A DNA stretch of 11,616 bases from the NCBI GenBank assembly GCA_030157745.1, contig JAOAUE010000031.1, positions 1-11,616 on the forward strand. The letters are read 5' to 3'. This document shows positions 5,812 to 11,616 of this stretch, one piece after another. The position numbers and the translations under genes were made by a program. A model generated the notes under the pieces. It did no database searches and was not told where the DNA came from. It worked only from the letters and a program-made list of their open reading frames with translations. Position 1 is the stretch's first letter. Every line of letters starts with the position of its first letter. This DNA is from Minisyncoccota bacterium (GTDB lineage: Bacteria > Patescibacteriota > Minisyncoccia > Phycocordibacterales > UBA9973).

Positions 5812-6792
5812 CTAACTAGTTAAACCTACCGCTCCATAAACTGCTTGTAATTTTTTCATAGCTACATCATTTGCTTTGATAGCACCTTGGAGGAGTATTT
5901 CTTCAACGAGCTTCGGGTCATCTTCGTATTTCTTGCGTCTCTCTCTCATCGGGGTAACAAAGTCTATAATATCTTTGATCAGCATTTTCTTTGCATCTCC
6001 ATATCCTAACCCTTTTGTGTACTGAGACCTGAGCTCCTCTGAAGAGTTGAAAAGTTTGTGTATTTGGTAGAGCACCATATCGTCTGGATTTTTCTCTTCG
6101 TCTTTTCCTTTTGAATCTGTGGTGATACTCATGACAGCTTTTGTGATCTCTTCATCTGTACCAAAAAGTGGGACAGTGTTGCCATAACTTTTACTCATCT
6201 TTTGTCCATCAGTACCTGGAACAGTCTCTACATCTGCTACTATCAATTCTTCTGGTAATTTAAATAGTTCTTCATATTGATTGTTGAATTTGAGTGCAAT
6301 GTCTCTTGCGTATTCTATGTGTTGCTTTTGGTCTTTGCCGACAGGGACGATTTCTGGATCATAGAGAAGTATGTCAGAGGCCATTAACACAGGATAATTG
6401 AAAAGTCCCATACTAGGCTCAAGATCTTTTGCAATAGCATCCTTATAAGCATGCGCTCTCATCATAAAAGGCACAGTTACCAAAGTATCAAAAATCCAAG
6501 TAAGGCTTGTGTGAGCCGGAACAGAAGATTGTTTAAAGAGCGTTATCTTTTTTGGATCAAGACCTATGGCTAGATAATCAAGCACAAGTTCATGAGTTAA
6601 GGTTTTCATCTCATCTTTATTTTGAATAAAGTTTAGAGCATGTAGATCAGCAATCATTACAAAAGTTTCGTATTTTTCTTGTAGGTCAACAAACTGCTTC
6701 ATTGCCCCAAAATAGTTGCCTACATGAGGACGACCTGTCGGCTTTACACCAGAGAGAAGGCGTTTTTTAGTGTCTGAAGCTGTGGATTGCAT
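5812..6792 (-). CDS. trpS: Tryptophan--tRNA ligase
   Basis: Class Ic synthetase that charges tRNA-Trp. The 326-residue length is normal for bacterial TrpRS. The start region SGVKPTGRPHVGNYFGA (14-30) contains the HIGH-type motif HVGN (23-26). DLHAL (49-53), the Trp-pocket region NYPVLMASDILLYD (132-145), the VPVGKDQKQHIEYARD block (149-164) and KMSKS (198-202) are all present. The C-terminal helical part (about 215-326) is of usual length. Apparently the first gene of a minus-strand operon, followed after 3 nt by the ABC exporter. An extended -10 box lies 6 nt before the ATG, so the mRNA may begin at the start codon. It is divergent from dnaB, with 61 nt between the two start codons. No Trp leader peptide or T-box fits in that space. 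Confidence 0.98.
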   Translation of the reverse strand: MQSTASDTKKRLLSGVKPTGRPHVGNYFGAMKQFVDLQEKYETFVMIADLHALNFIQNKDEMKTLTHELVLDYLAIGLDPKKITLFKQSSVPAHTSLTWIFDTLVTVPFMMRAHAYKDAIAKDLEPSMGLFNYPVLMASDILLYDPEIVPVGKDQKQHIEYARDIALKFNNQYEELFKLPEELIVADVETVPGTDGQKMSKSYGNTVPLFGTDEEITKAVMSITTDSKGKDEEKNPDDMVLYQIHKLFNSSEELRSQYTKGLGYGDAKKMLIKDIIDFVTPMRERRKKYEDDPKLVEEILLQGAIKANDVAMKKLQAVYGAVGLTS

Positions 6793-6798
6793 GTGTAT

Positions 6799-6807
6799 AT
6801 ACTACCA
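6799..6807 (-). promoter_or_regulatory. Extended -10 promoter of trpS
   Basis: TGG plus TAGTAT on the minus strand ends exactly 6 nt before the trpS ATG, so position +1 would be the A of ATG. The hexamer matches TATAAT at 4/6, and no good -35 is present. The matching layout at dnaB, the pilin gene and corA supports it. Confidence 0.5.
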
Positions 6808-6818
6808 AAAATCGTGGA

Positions 6819-6847
6819 TTTAGAACAGTTGCCGATAGTGCTACAAT
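6819..6847 (+). promoter_or_regulatory. Extended -10 promoter of dnaB
   Basis: TTTAGA (6819-6824, 4/6 to TTGACA), a 17-nt spacer and TACAAT (6842-6847) with TGC directly before it. Six nt (GTCTTC) separate the -10 from the ATG, predicting a leaderless mRNA. Confidence 0.7.
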
Positions 6848-6853
6848 GTCTTC

Positions 6854-8236
6854 ATGGTAAAGAACAACAACCTCTCAGAGCTCCGTATCCCCCCTCACTC
6901 TCTCGAAAGTGAGCAGGCTGTTTTGGGAGCTCTAATGCTCAGGCCTTCAGCAATACACGAAATCACTGACCTTATAGCTCCAGAAATGTTCTATGCTCGC
7001 AAGCACGCAACTATTTTTCAAACTATGCTTGAGCTCTCCGCAAAGAGTGAGCCTATAGATGTACTCTCTGTGGCTTCAAAACTCAAAGAGAAAAAGCAAA
7101 TCAACGAAGTCGGAGGTAATAGCTACCTCAACGAGATCATGGGTAATGTCCCTTCGACTGTAAATATCCGCCACTACGCTGATATCGTTTACAAAAAGCA
7201 CATACTGCGAAGCTTGATAGATGCTTCAGAACAAATAGCAACCCAGGCATACGCGGAAGCCGATCAAGATGTTGCTGATATTTTGGATAGCGCAGAAAAG
7301 AGCATCTTTCGTGTTTCTTCAAATATGAATGTCAAAAATGGCTTTGTTTCTATCAAGCAAGGACTTATGGACACAGTCGAGCAAATAGAGTATTTGCGTG
7401 AACACAAAGACGAAGTGCGTGGAGTACCAACAGGATTCCCAGATCTCGACAACATCTTGGCTGGACTACAAAAGTCTGACTTGGTGATCTTGGCAGCGAG
7501 ACCAAGTATCGGTAAAACAACATTTGCCCTAGATATTGCTCGCAATGTCGCTCTCTCTGGTCGCGCTGTAGGAATATTTTCTCTAGAAATGAGCGCCAAC
7601 CAACTAGTTCAAAGAATGCTCTCCGCTGAGTCCAGAGTCGACGCGTGGGCCATCAGAACTGGTCATGGTCTCTCTTCACAACACTTCTCTACTTTGCAAG
7701 AAGCGGCGTCGAGACTACAAAAAGCCCCTATCTATATAGATGATCAAGCTGGAAACTCAATAGTAAAAATGCGCGCAGTAGCAAGAAGATTAAAAAGTGA
7801 GCACGGTCTGGCTCTTATCGTTATCGACTACTTGCAACTCATCCACGCAAGCAAGAACTACGACAACATGGTCAACCAAATCACAGAGATTTCTCGTGCT
7901 CTCAAACAACTAGCGCGTGAGCTCGATGTACCAGTCTTGGCCCTCTCTCAGCTCTCTCGTGCCGTTGAAGCTCGTGGAGGAAAACCGAGACTCTCTGACC
8001 TTCGTGACTCCGGAAGTATCGAGCAAGACGCTGATGTTGTAATGTTCCTTCACCGAGAAGATAGGTATAAAGACGCGACAGAGAAAGATAATATCGTAGA
8101 AGTACTCATAGAAAAACACCGTAACGGTGCCGTCGGAAAGATAGACCTCCTATTTGATTCAAAAACTACAACACTTCTGTCTATAGATAAAAGCCACATG
8201 CCGGCACCAAAGGCTAAGTCACTCGACGACTTTTAA
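6854..8236 (+). CDS. dnaB: Replicative DNA helicase DnaB
   Basis: Hexameric 5'-3' helicase that unwinds the replication fork and interacts with DnaG primase. The 460-aa length is normal. The N-terminal domain opens with PPHSLESEQAVLGALML (13-29). The RecA-like domain starts near RGVPTGFPDLD (189-199), then Walker A ARPSIGKTT (215-223; Ile where Met is common), SLEMS with the catalytic glutamate (243-247, E245), Walker B LIVIDYLQL (321-329), LSQLSRAVEAR (364-374), SDLRDSGSIEQDAD (381-394) and the arginine-finger region EKHRNGAVG (420-428). No intein interrupts the usual insertion sites. The ATG gives the standard N-terminus and lies 6 nt behind the extended -10. The stop is 18 nt before recR, whose own promoter begins right after that stop. 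Confidence 0.99.
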   Translation: MVKNNNLSELRIPPHSLESEQAVLGALMLRPSAIHEITDLIAPEMFYARKHATIFQTMLELSAKSEPIDVLSVASKLKEKKQINEVGGNSYLNEIMGNVPSTVNIRHYADIVYKKHILRSLIDASEQIATQAYAEADQDVADILDSAEKSIFRVSSNMNVKNGFVSIKQGLMDTVEQIEYLREHKDEVRGVPTGFPDLDNILAGLQKSDLVILAARPSIGKTTFALDIARNVALSGRAVGIFSLEMSANQLVQRMLSAESRVDAWAIRTGHGLSSQHFSTLQEAASRLQKAPIYIDDQAGNSIVKMRAVARRLKSEHGLALIVIDYLQLIHASKNYDNMVNQITEISRALKQLARELDVPVLALSQLSRAVEARGGKPRLSDLRDSGSIEQDADVVMFLHREDRYKDATEKDNIVEVLIEKHRNGAVGKIDLLFDSKTTTLLSIDKSHMPAPKAKSLDDF

Positions 8237-8245
8237 TGTTAAAAT
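8237..8245 (+). promoter_or_regulatory. Extended -10 promoter of recR
   Basis: TGT plus TAAAAT starts immediately after the dnaB stop codon and ends 9 nt before the recR GTG. No convincing -35 is seen. The predicted leader is about 3 nt. Confidence 0.5.
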
Positions 8246-8254
8246 CCTATTAAC

Positions 8255-8854
8255 GTGCAAGACCATATAGAACAACTAACAAAACTATTTCTAAAGTTCC
8301 CTGGTATAGGGGCTCGCCAAGCCAAGAGGTTTGCTTATTTTATACTTAGCCAACAAGACAGCTACGTAAAAAGTCTTTCAGCGAGCCTTCTATCTGCTAA
8401 AGCTTCAGCGCAAACTTGTGTTAAGTGTTTTAGAGTTTTTGAAGGTTCATCACCACAAACATCTGGGGTTTGCTATTTATGTAGCGACGAAAAGAGAGAA
8501 AAAGACAAAGTCTTAGTAGTTGAAAAAACTTCTGACATAGATGTCTTTTTAAAGACTGATTATAATGGTGAGTTTTTTGTCCTCGGGTCTCTAATACCAA
8601 TAACCCAAAAAAGTATCATCGATGGCACAAATACAAAGCCTTTGCTAGAGAGAATAAAAAACGACACAAATCTAAAAGAGATTATTTTGGCTTTCCCGCT
8701 TACTCCAAATGGTGATCATACTGACTTTGTACTTAGAGAAATGATTGGTGGAAATATAAAAATAAGCTCTCTAGGAAGAGGTCTCTCTACTGGAACAGAG
8801 CTCGAATACGCTGACCCTGCTTCTCTGGAGGCTTCACTAAAAAAAAGAGAATGA
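8255..8854 (+). CDS. recR: Recombination mediator protein RecR
   Basis: RecFOR-pathway protein that helps load RecA on single-stranded gaps. At 199 aa it has the usual length. A helix-hairpin-helix region (LKFPGIGARQAKRFA, 13-27) is followed by a four-cysteine zinc finger (CVKC 55-58 and CYLC 73-76), then a TOPRIM domain opening with VLVVE (86-90). The later TOPRIM segment reads FPLTPNGDHT (147-156), where many RecR proteins have a NPTxEGExT-type sequence, so one acidic residue is replaced by Asn. The C-terminal signature RGLSTGTELEYADPASL (175-191) is clear. Translation starts at GTG: no ATG lies near this point, and this start gives the family's normal N-terminus. It sits 18 nt behind dnaB; dnaX, the common neighbour of recR elsewhere, is not in the window. 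Confidence 0.97.
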   Translation: MQDHIEQLTKLFLKFPGIGARQAKRFAYFILSQQDSYVKSLSASLLSAKASAQTCVKCFRVFEGSSPQTSGVCYLCSDEKREKDKVLVVEKTSDIDVFLKTDYNGEFFVLGSLIPITQKSIIDGTNTKPLLERIKNDTNLKEIILAFPLTPNGDHTDFVLREMIGGNIKISSLGRGLSTGTELEYADPASLEASLKKRE

Positions 8855-8860
8855 TACAAT
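8833..8860 (+). promoter_or_regulatory. Extended -10 promoter of the pilin gene
   Basis: TTCACT (8833-8838, 4/6), a 16-nt spacer and TACAAT (8855-8860). The TGA before the -10 is the recR stop codon. Six nt (AATAAT) separate it from the ATG, predicting a leaderless mRNA. Confidence 0.65.
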
Positions 8861-8866
8861 AATAAT

Positions 8867-9382
8867 ATGCTAAAAAAGAAAGTTTATTCTGGATTTACCT
8901 TAATAGAGCTTATGGTTGTTATAACAATAATAGGCGCAATCATCGGTGTAATTATTGCTGGTGTCAATGAAGCAAGAAACAAGGCAAAAATATCTGCAAT
9001 AACTTCTTCTATGAAAGAATTTCAAAAACTACTTGAGCTCGAATTTTCAGAAACTGGAAGTTACAGAAATCTTCAGTATTCAGGGGCAAGCCCTTTTTAT
9101 GCTTGGATACCCAATACACCTTGCTCCTCATCTTTCGCCGGAGTTTATGCTGATAAAGCTAGAGAAGTATGTGAAGTTATAGTTAACAATAGCTCACCAA
9201 GCCAGTGGGGGTCTGGGTGGAGATTTTATTCTGGAAATGGCGTCGATATAGATAAAAAATACTCAATAGCAGCAAGTTTACCTAACGGACAATTTTTATG
9301 TATAGGTTCAAGTGGAACTTCTGACAAAACACCAAGCCAAACAGCTTATTGGGTTGGGACAGGGTGTTATTCAAATCCATAA
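8867..9382 (+). CDS. Type IV pilin-like / pseudopilin protein
   Basis: A 171-aa prepilin. The class III signal is textbook: a short basic leader (KKKVYSG), cleavage expected after Gly9, then FTLIELMVVITIIGAIIG (10-27) with Phe at +1 and Glu at +5 of the mature protein, followed by a hydrophobic helix. The helix continues amphipathically (EARNKAKISAITSSMKEF, 35-52) into a globular C-terminal domain with four cysteines (86, 102, 145, 167) that could form two disulfides outside the membrane. It would be processed by a PilD-type peptidase and assembled into a pilus or pseudopilus. In CPR bacteria such systems are linked to attachment and DNA uptake. None of the assembly genes (pilB, pilC, pilD, pilM) is in the window. 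It lies 12 nt after recR, yet has its own promoter, and a terminator follows 6 nt after the stop. Confidence 0.93.
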   Translation: MLKKKVYSGFTLIELMVVITIIGAIIGVIIAGVNEARNKAKISAITSSMKEFQKLLELEFSETGSYRNLQYSGASPFYAWIPNTPCSSSFAGVYADKAREVCEVIVNNSSPSQWGSGWRFYSGNGVDIDKKYSIAASLPNGQFLCIGSSGTSDKTPSQTAYWVGTGCYSNP

Positions 9383-9388
9383 TAAATA

Positions 9389-9414
9389 AAAATACGACAT
9401 CTCTGTCGTATTTT
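9389..9414. terminator. Bidirectional intrinsic terminator between the pilin gene and the 214-aa gene
   Basis: AAAATACGACA (9389-9399), loop TCTC and TGTCGTATTTT (9404-9414) form a perfect 11-bp stem flanked by A/T runs on both sides. It serves the plus-strand pilin gene and the convergent minus-strand gene, whose stop codon overlaps the stem's last bases. Confidence 0.9.
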
Positions 9415-10057
9415 AGTTAGAATTTCTTTTTTTGTTTTCCTGAAACCTAGATAAAAACTTAATGATATCGAAAAACACTTCTTTCATATCATCTTCCGAA
9501 TCAATAGACCCTCCAAATTCTTCAAAAGGTTTACTATGTTTTTCTTTCTCAAAAAAGAGCTTTTCTTGAAAAAGTAAAAATGTATTTCCCTTTAAAAGCC
9601 TTCTTGCCATATCAGTTACGAAGCCAGCTCTCCACAAAAAATAAAAGTCCGGTGTGCTTGGCTGAGCCCCAGACAAAACAGATTCTTCTTCAAGACGTCT
9701 CATCGTAGAGTTCGAACAATACAAATCAAACAAAGGCAAAGTTTCTGATTTAGAAAGTTTTTGGAAAAGATCAGTAAAAAGGATCGGAAATTTGCTAATC
9801 AATACCGGGCTATATGGCAAAACTATTCTTGTAAAATACGGTTCGCAAAGTATTTCGTCAGTAGGATTTTCTGTGTCTTTGTGAACCATAGACACGGGAT
9901 CTTTTGCAAAATATGGATCAGAATTATCTTTAGATCTGACAATTGTTATTTTATTTAAAGACTGATCTTCATTTGCCTCAACCCATTCATAGCCCATAGC
10001 CATACCAAACTTCATTTCTTTATCTTTTTCAGGACAAAAAACAAGGTATTTTTTCAT
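9413..10057 (-). CDS. Hypothetical protein, 214 aa
   Basis: No family is recognised. The protein begins MKKYLVFCPEKDKEMKFGMA with no signal peptide or membrane helix and looks cytoplasmic. There are three cysteines (8, 71, 114), a proline-rich strand-like stretch (TRIVLPYSPVLISKFPILF, 76-94), a Trp-Arg segment FYFLWRAGFVTDMARRLLKG (138-157) and a charged C-terminus ending ENKKRNSN. A perfect -35 with 17-nt spacing upstream and a strong terminator overlapping its stop support real, single-gene expression. The predicted leader is only about 9 nt and has no Shine-Dalgarno. It stands where rpmA (bL27) is often found behind rplU, but shows no similarity to bL27, and rplU's own terminator comes before it. 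Confidence 0.78.
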   Translation of the reverse strand: MKKYLVFCPEKDKEMKFGMAMGYEWVEANEDQSLNKITIVRSKDNSDPYFAKDPVSMVHKDTENPTDEILCEPYFTRIVLPYSPVLISKFPILFTDLFQKLSKSETLPLFDLYCSNSTMRRLEEESVLSGAQPSTPDFYFLWRAGFVTDMARRLLKGNTFLLFQEKLFFEKEKHSKPFEEFGGSIDSEDDMKEVFFDIIKFLSRFQENKKRNSN

Positions 10058-10072
10058 TATCTTTTTTTAAAC

Positions 10073-10101
10073 AATCTAACCCAAAAACAAGTATGTGTCA
10101 A
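10073..10101 (-). promoter_or_regulatory. Promoter of the 214-aa gene
   Basis: On the minus strand a perfect -35 TTGACA (10101-10096), a 17-nt spacer and TAGATT (10078-10073, 4/6). The -35 overlaps the T-rich tail of the rplU terminator. Start of transcription is predicted near 10066. Confidence 0.75.
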
Positions 10102-10137
10102 AATAAAAAATAAGCCTCCACTAGGGAGACTTATTTT
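10101..10137 (-). terminator. Intrinsic terminator of rplU
   Basis: On the minus strand AAAATAAGTCTCC (10137-10125) pairs with GGAGGCTTATTTT (10119-10107), with one G-U pair and loop CTAGT, and is followed by a T-rich tail. The pair at 10115/10129 works only in minus-strand RNA (C-A mismatch in plus), so it acts for rplU. It lies 3 nt after the stop. Confidence 0.9.
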
Positions 10138-10140
10138 AAA

Positions 10141-10497
10141 TTATTTAAGAGAAGTTATTTTTACTTTTATAAATGGTTGTCTGTGACCATTTTTCTTCAT
10201 GTAGCGAGACTTTTGCTTGTATTTCAAAACTATAACCTTTTGTGCTCGTCCTACTAGCTCTACCTCTGCTTCTACTTTTGCACCAGAGATAAAAGGAGTA
10301 CCGATAACTGTATTTTTGCCATCGTCAGTAAGCAAAACCTCAGAAAAAGTAACCTTATCGCCCTTTTTGAACTCGCCTTTGAGTTTTTCTATCTTTATAG
10401 ACTCTCCTACTGCTACGCGGTATTGCTTGCCCCCAGTTTTGATAACTGCGAATTCGCTAGAAACTGCTTTTTTGGTTGTTTTTTTTGCTGTTGCCAT
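10141..10497 (-). CDS. rplU: 50S ribosomal protein bL21 with lysine-rich N-terminal extension
   Basis: Component of the large ribosomal subunit that contacts 23S rRNA. The core begins at FAVIKTGGKQYRVAVGE (16-32), the highly conserved start of bL21, and continues through KGDKVTFSEVLL (45-56) and VLKYKQKSRYMKKNGHRQ (90-107) to IKVKITSLK. The total of 118 aa includes about 15 extra N-terminal residues (ATAKKTTKKAVSSE) before the usual start point, resembling the basic tails other ribosomal proteins use to bind rRNA. No alternative in-frame ATG lies at the conventional start, and the promoter spacing fits the longer form, so the extension looks real. rpmA (bL27), the usual partner, does not follow; a terminator comes 3 nt after the stop. 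No Shine-Dalgarno is visible in the leader of about 15 nt. Confidence 0.98.
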   Translation of the reverse strand: MATAKKTTKKAVSSEFAVIKTGGKQYRVAVGESIKIEKLKGEFKKGDKVTFSEVLLTDDGKNTVIGTPFISGAKVEAEVELVGRAQKVIVLKYKQKSRYMKKNGHRQPFIKVKITSLK

Positions 10498-10518
10498 ATA
10501 AGTTTTTGTTGTCGGACT

Positions 10519-10546
10519 ATTATACCTAAGACTGGATATTTTGCAA
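10519..10546 (-). promoter_or_regulatory. Promoter of rplU
   Basis: On the minus strand TTGCAA (10546-10541), a 16-nt spacer and a perfect TATAAT (10524-10519). The -35 hexamer is palindromic and overlaps the -35 of the divergent corA promoter. Confidence 0.8.
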
Positions 10547-10567
10547 CTCCCCTATAAATGGTACAAT
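10540..10567 (+). promoter_or_regulatory. Extended -10 promoter of corA
   Basis: TACAAT (10562-10567) with TGG before it, and TTTGCA (10540-10545, 4/6) 16 nt upstream as -35. The -10 ends 7 nt before the ATG, predicting a leaderless or 1-nt-leader mRNA. Confidence 0.65.
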
Positions 10568-10574
10568 ACTGACA

Positions 10575-11492
10575 ATGATTTCCCGCTATACATACCACAA
10601 TATAACCTGGGTAGACATGCAAAATCCTACCAAAGAAGAGATGTTGCATATAATGGAAGAGTTTTCTATTCCACCTCTTGTAACCGAGGAGGCTATCACC
10701 AGCACCCTACACGCAAAGGTAGAACTCTATGATGCCCTCATATATATGATCCTACACTTTCCGCCATCACATAGAGACGGAGCCAGCGGAACCGAACAAG
10801 AGATAGACTTTATCATCGGCAAAAACTTTTTGATAACAACTCACTACGAATCTATATACCCTATAGATCAATTTGCTAGAAACTTTGAAAAAAACAATAG
10901 TTTTGGACTTGAGAACAAAATAAATAACGGCGGATTCCTTTTTATCGAAATGATGAAAAGCTTTTACGAGCACTCTCTACACAAACTAGACGAAATAACA
11001 AAAGTTATAAAAGAGATAGAGTACTATATCTTCAACGGCCAAGAAGGATTGATGGTCAAAAAGATATCAGACACTGGCAAAAAACTTCTAGACTTTAAAC
11101 AAGCTCTTCGCTTTCACAAAGACATTTTGCGCTCATATGAAAGTGCTAGCGTAAAACTCTTTGGTGAAGAACATAGATACTATGCGGGGATAATCACCTC
11201 TGAGTTCAATAAACTAAACTCCCTCTTAGAGAGCAACCGTGATGCGCTAACAGAACTACAAAGAACCAACGACTCTCTCCTTTCAACAAAGACAAATGAT
11301 ACTATGCGTACCTTCACTATTATGACCTTTGTCTTAACACCGTTGATGCTCATCACTGGAATATTTGGTATGAATACTGGGGACAATCTAAAATTTATAG
11401 AAAACAAAGCTGACTTCTTTTTTGTACTTGGCGCAATGATTGTTACAGGGTTAGTAATGTTCCTATTTTTCAAGATAAGAAAGTGGCTCTAA
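10575..11492 (+). CDS. corA: CorA-family Mg2+ (divalent cation) channel
   Basis: A 305-aa inner-membrane protein of the CorA/Mrs2/Alr1 family, forming a pentameric Mg2+ (or Co2+/Ni2+) channel. The N-terminal cytoplasmic domain (about 1-140) begins with the family-typical strand and WVDMQNPTKEEM (12-23) and includes EQEIDFIIGKNFLITTH (74-90). A long charged helical stalk (about 125-245) leads into TM1 (about 246-264), the signature GMN (265-267, in IFGMNTGD), a short acidic loop and TM2 (about 281-299), ending in basic KIRKWL. The GMN is followed by TGD rather than the common MPE, so the loop acidic residues differ from enterobacterial CorA. Expression is likely from an extended -10 promoter shared back-to-back with rplU; cysS follows 1 nt after the stop. 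Confidence 0.96.
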   Translation: MISRYTYHNITWVDMQNPTKEEMLHIMEEFSIPPLVTEEAITSTLHAKVELYDALIYMILHFPPSHRDGASGTEQEIDFIIGKNFLITTHYESIYPIDQFARNFEKNNSFGLENKINNGGFLFIEMMKSFYEHSLHKLDEITKVIKEIEYYIFNGQEGLMVKKISDTGKKLLDFKQALRFHKDILRSYESASVKLFGEEHRYYAGIITSEFNKLNSLLESNRDALTELQRTNDSLLSTKTNDTMRTFTIMTFVLTPLMLITGIFGMNTGDNLKFIENKADFFFVLGAMIVTGLVMFLFFKIRKWL

Positions 11493-11493
11493 A

Positions 11494-11616
11494 ATGAAAC
11501 TCTACAATACAAAATCTCGACAAATAGAAGAATTTAAACCTTTAAGAGAAGGTTTTGTAACCATGTATGCATGTGGCCCAACAGTTTATGACTACACACA
11601 TATAGGACACATGCGA
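11494..11616 (+). CDS. cysS: Cysteine--tRNA ligase, N-terminal fragment cut by window edge
   Basis: Only the first 41 codons are visible. They include the zinc-binding and nucleotide-binding start typical of CysRS: MYACGPTVYDYTHIGHMR (24-41) with the zinc-ligand cysteine of the ACGP segment (C27) and an exact HIGH motif (37-40). The start MKLYNTKSRQIEEF matches the usual N-terminal strand of the family. The ATG lies 1 nt behind the corA stop (TAAAATG), with no promoter or Shine-Dalgarno of its own, so co-transcription and translational coupling with corA are likely. The KMSKS motif and the remaining part lie outside the window. Confidence 0.96.
   Translation, partial: MKLYNTKSRQIEEFKPLREGFVTMYACGPTVYDYTHIGHMR

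Noticed and set aside
7264..7599. Antisense open frame of 111 codons inside dnaB
   Set aside because: A shadow of the dnaB coding frame; no promoter, no recognisable protein, and dnaB is certain.
8852..8854. UGA recoded as glycine, as in some CPR lineages
   Set aside because: recR ends naturally at this TGA with a normal C-terminus, and no conserved glycine in the visible genes is encoded by TGA.
10217..10501. Plus-strand open frame of 94 codons opposite rplU
   Set aside because: The antisense shadow of bL21; its low-complexity Ser/Thr/Phe content is typical of a reversed Lys-rich gene.
1..11616. CRISPR arrays, insertion sequences, rRNA genes or attachment sites
   Set aside because: No regularly spaced repeats, transposase-like frames, terminal inverted repeats or rRNA-like blocks were seen on either strand.

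Overview
The window looks like a piece of a small-genome bacterium of the Patescibacteria (Candidate Phyla Radiation, Parcubacteria-like). This is inferred from tightly packed housekeeping genes, no visible Shine-Dalgarno sequences, a lone type IV pilin gene next to dnaB-recR, lineage-style variants of universal proteins (AspRS without its GAD domain, bL21 with a lysine-rich N-terminal extension) and several families of unknown function. TGA acts as a normal stop (recR ends in TGA), so the UGA-glycine code of some CPR groups does not apply. The taxonomy is an inference from gene content, not from a marker tree.

Layout. Positions 1-6792 are all on the minus strand. Reading in the direction of transcription, trpS (6792-5812) is followed with 1-3 nt gaps by an ABC exporter (5808-3985), a class I SAM-dependent methyltransferase (3983-3336) and a protein with the motif set of the TraB/TIKI/EreA-ChaN superfamily (3333-2548). 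Then comes a GRDP-like protein with a cysteine-rich tail (2479-1931) and an intrinsic terminator. A 159-aa unknown gene with its own promoter and terminator follows (1830-1351). Last is aspS (1182 to beyond the left edge), preceded by an unusually long and apparently structured leader. By eye, the stretch from about 1350 to 5800 is more AT-rich than aspS or dnaB.

From 6854 the plus strand carries dnaB, recR and a type IV pilin-like gene, closed by a bidirectional terminator. A minus-strand pair follows, a 214-aa unknown and rplU, each with its own promoter. Divergent from rplU are corA and, 1 nt later, the beginning of cysS, cut by the right edge.

How it works together. Most genes are core information processing: three aminoacyl-tRNA synthetases (Asp, Trp, Cys), the replicative helicase, the RecR recombination mediator, ribosomal protein bL21 and a CorA-type Mg2+ channel. 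The less ordinary block is the exporter / methyltransferase / TraB-like / Cys-rich set behind trpS, which could be a small-molecule or peptide modification and export module; this is only a hypothesis.

The strongest non-coding signals are two. Several genes have an extended -10 box (TGn plus a TACAAT-like hexamer) placed 6-9 nt before the start codon, which predicts leaderless or nearly leaderless mRNAs. In contrast, aspS has a leader of about 110 nt that can fold a hairpin showing GUC, the tRNA-Asp anticodon, and that can pair with the aspS start codon.
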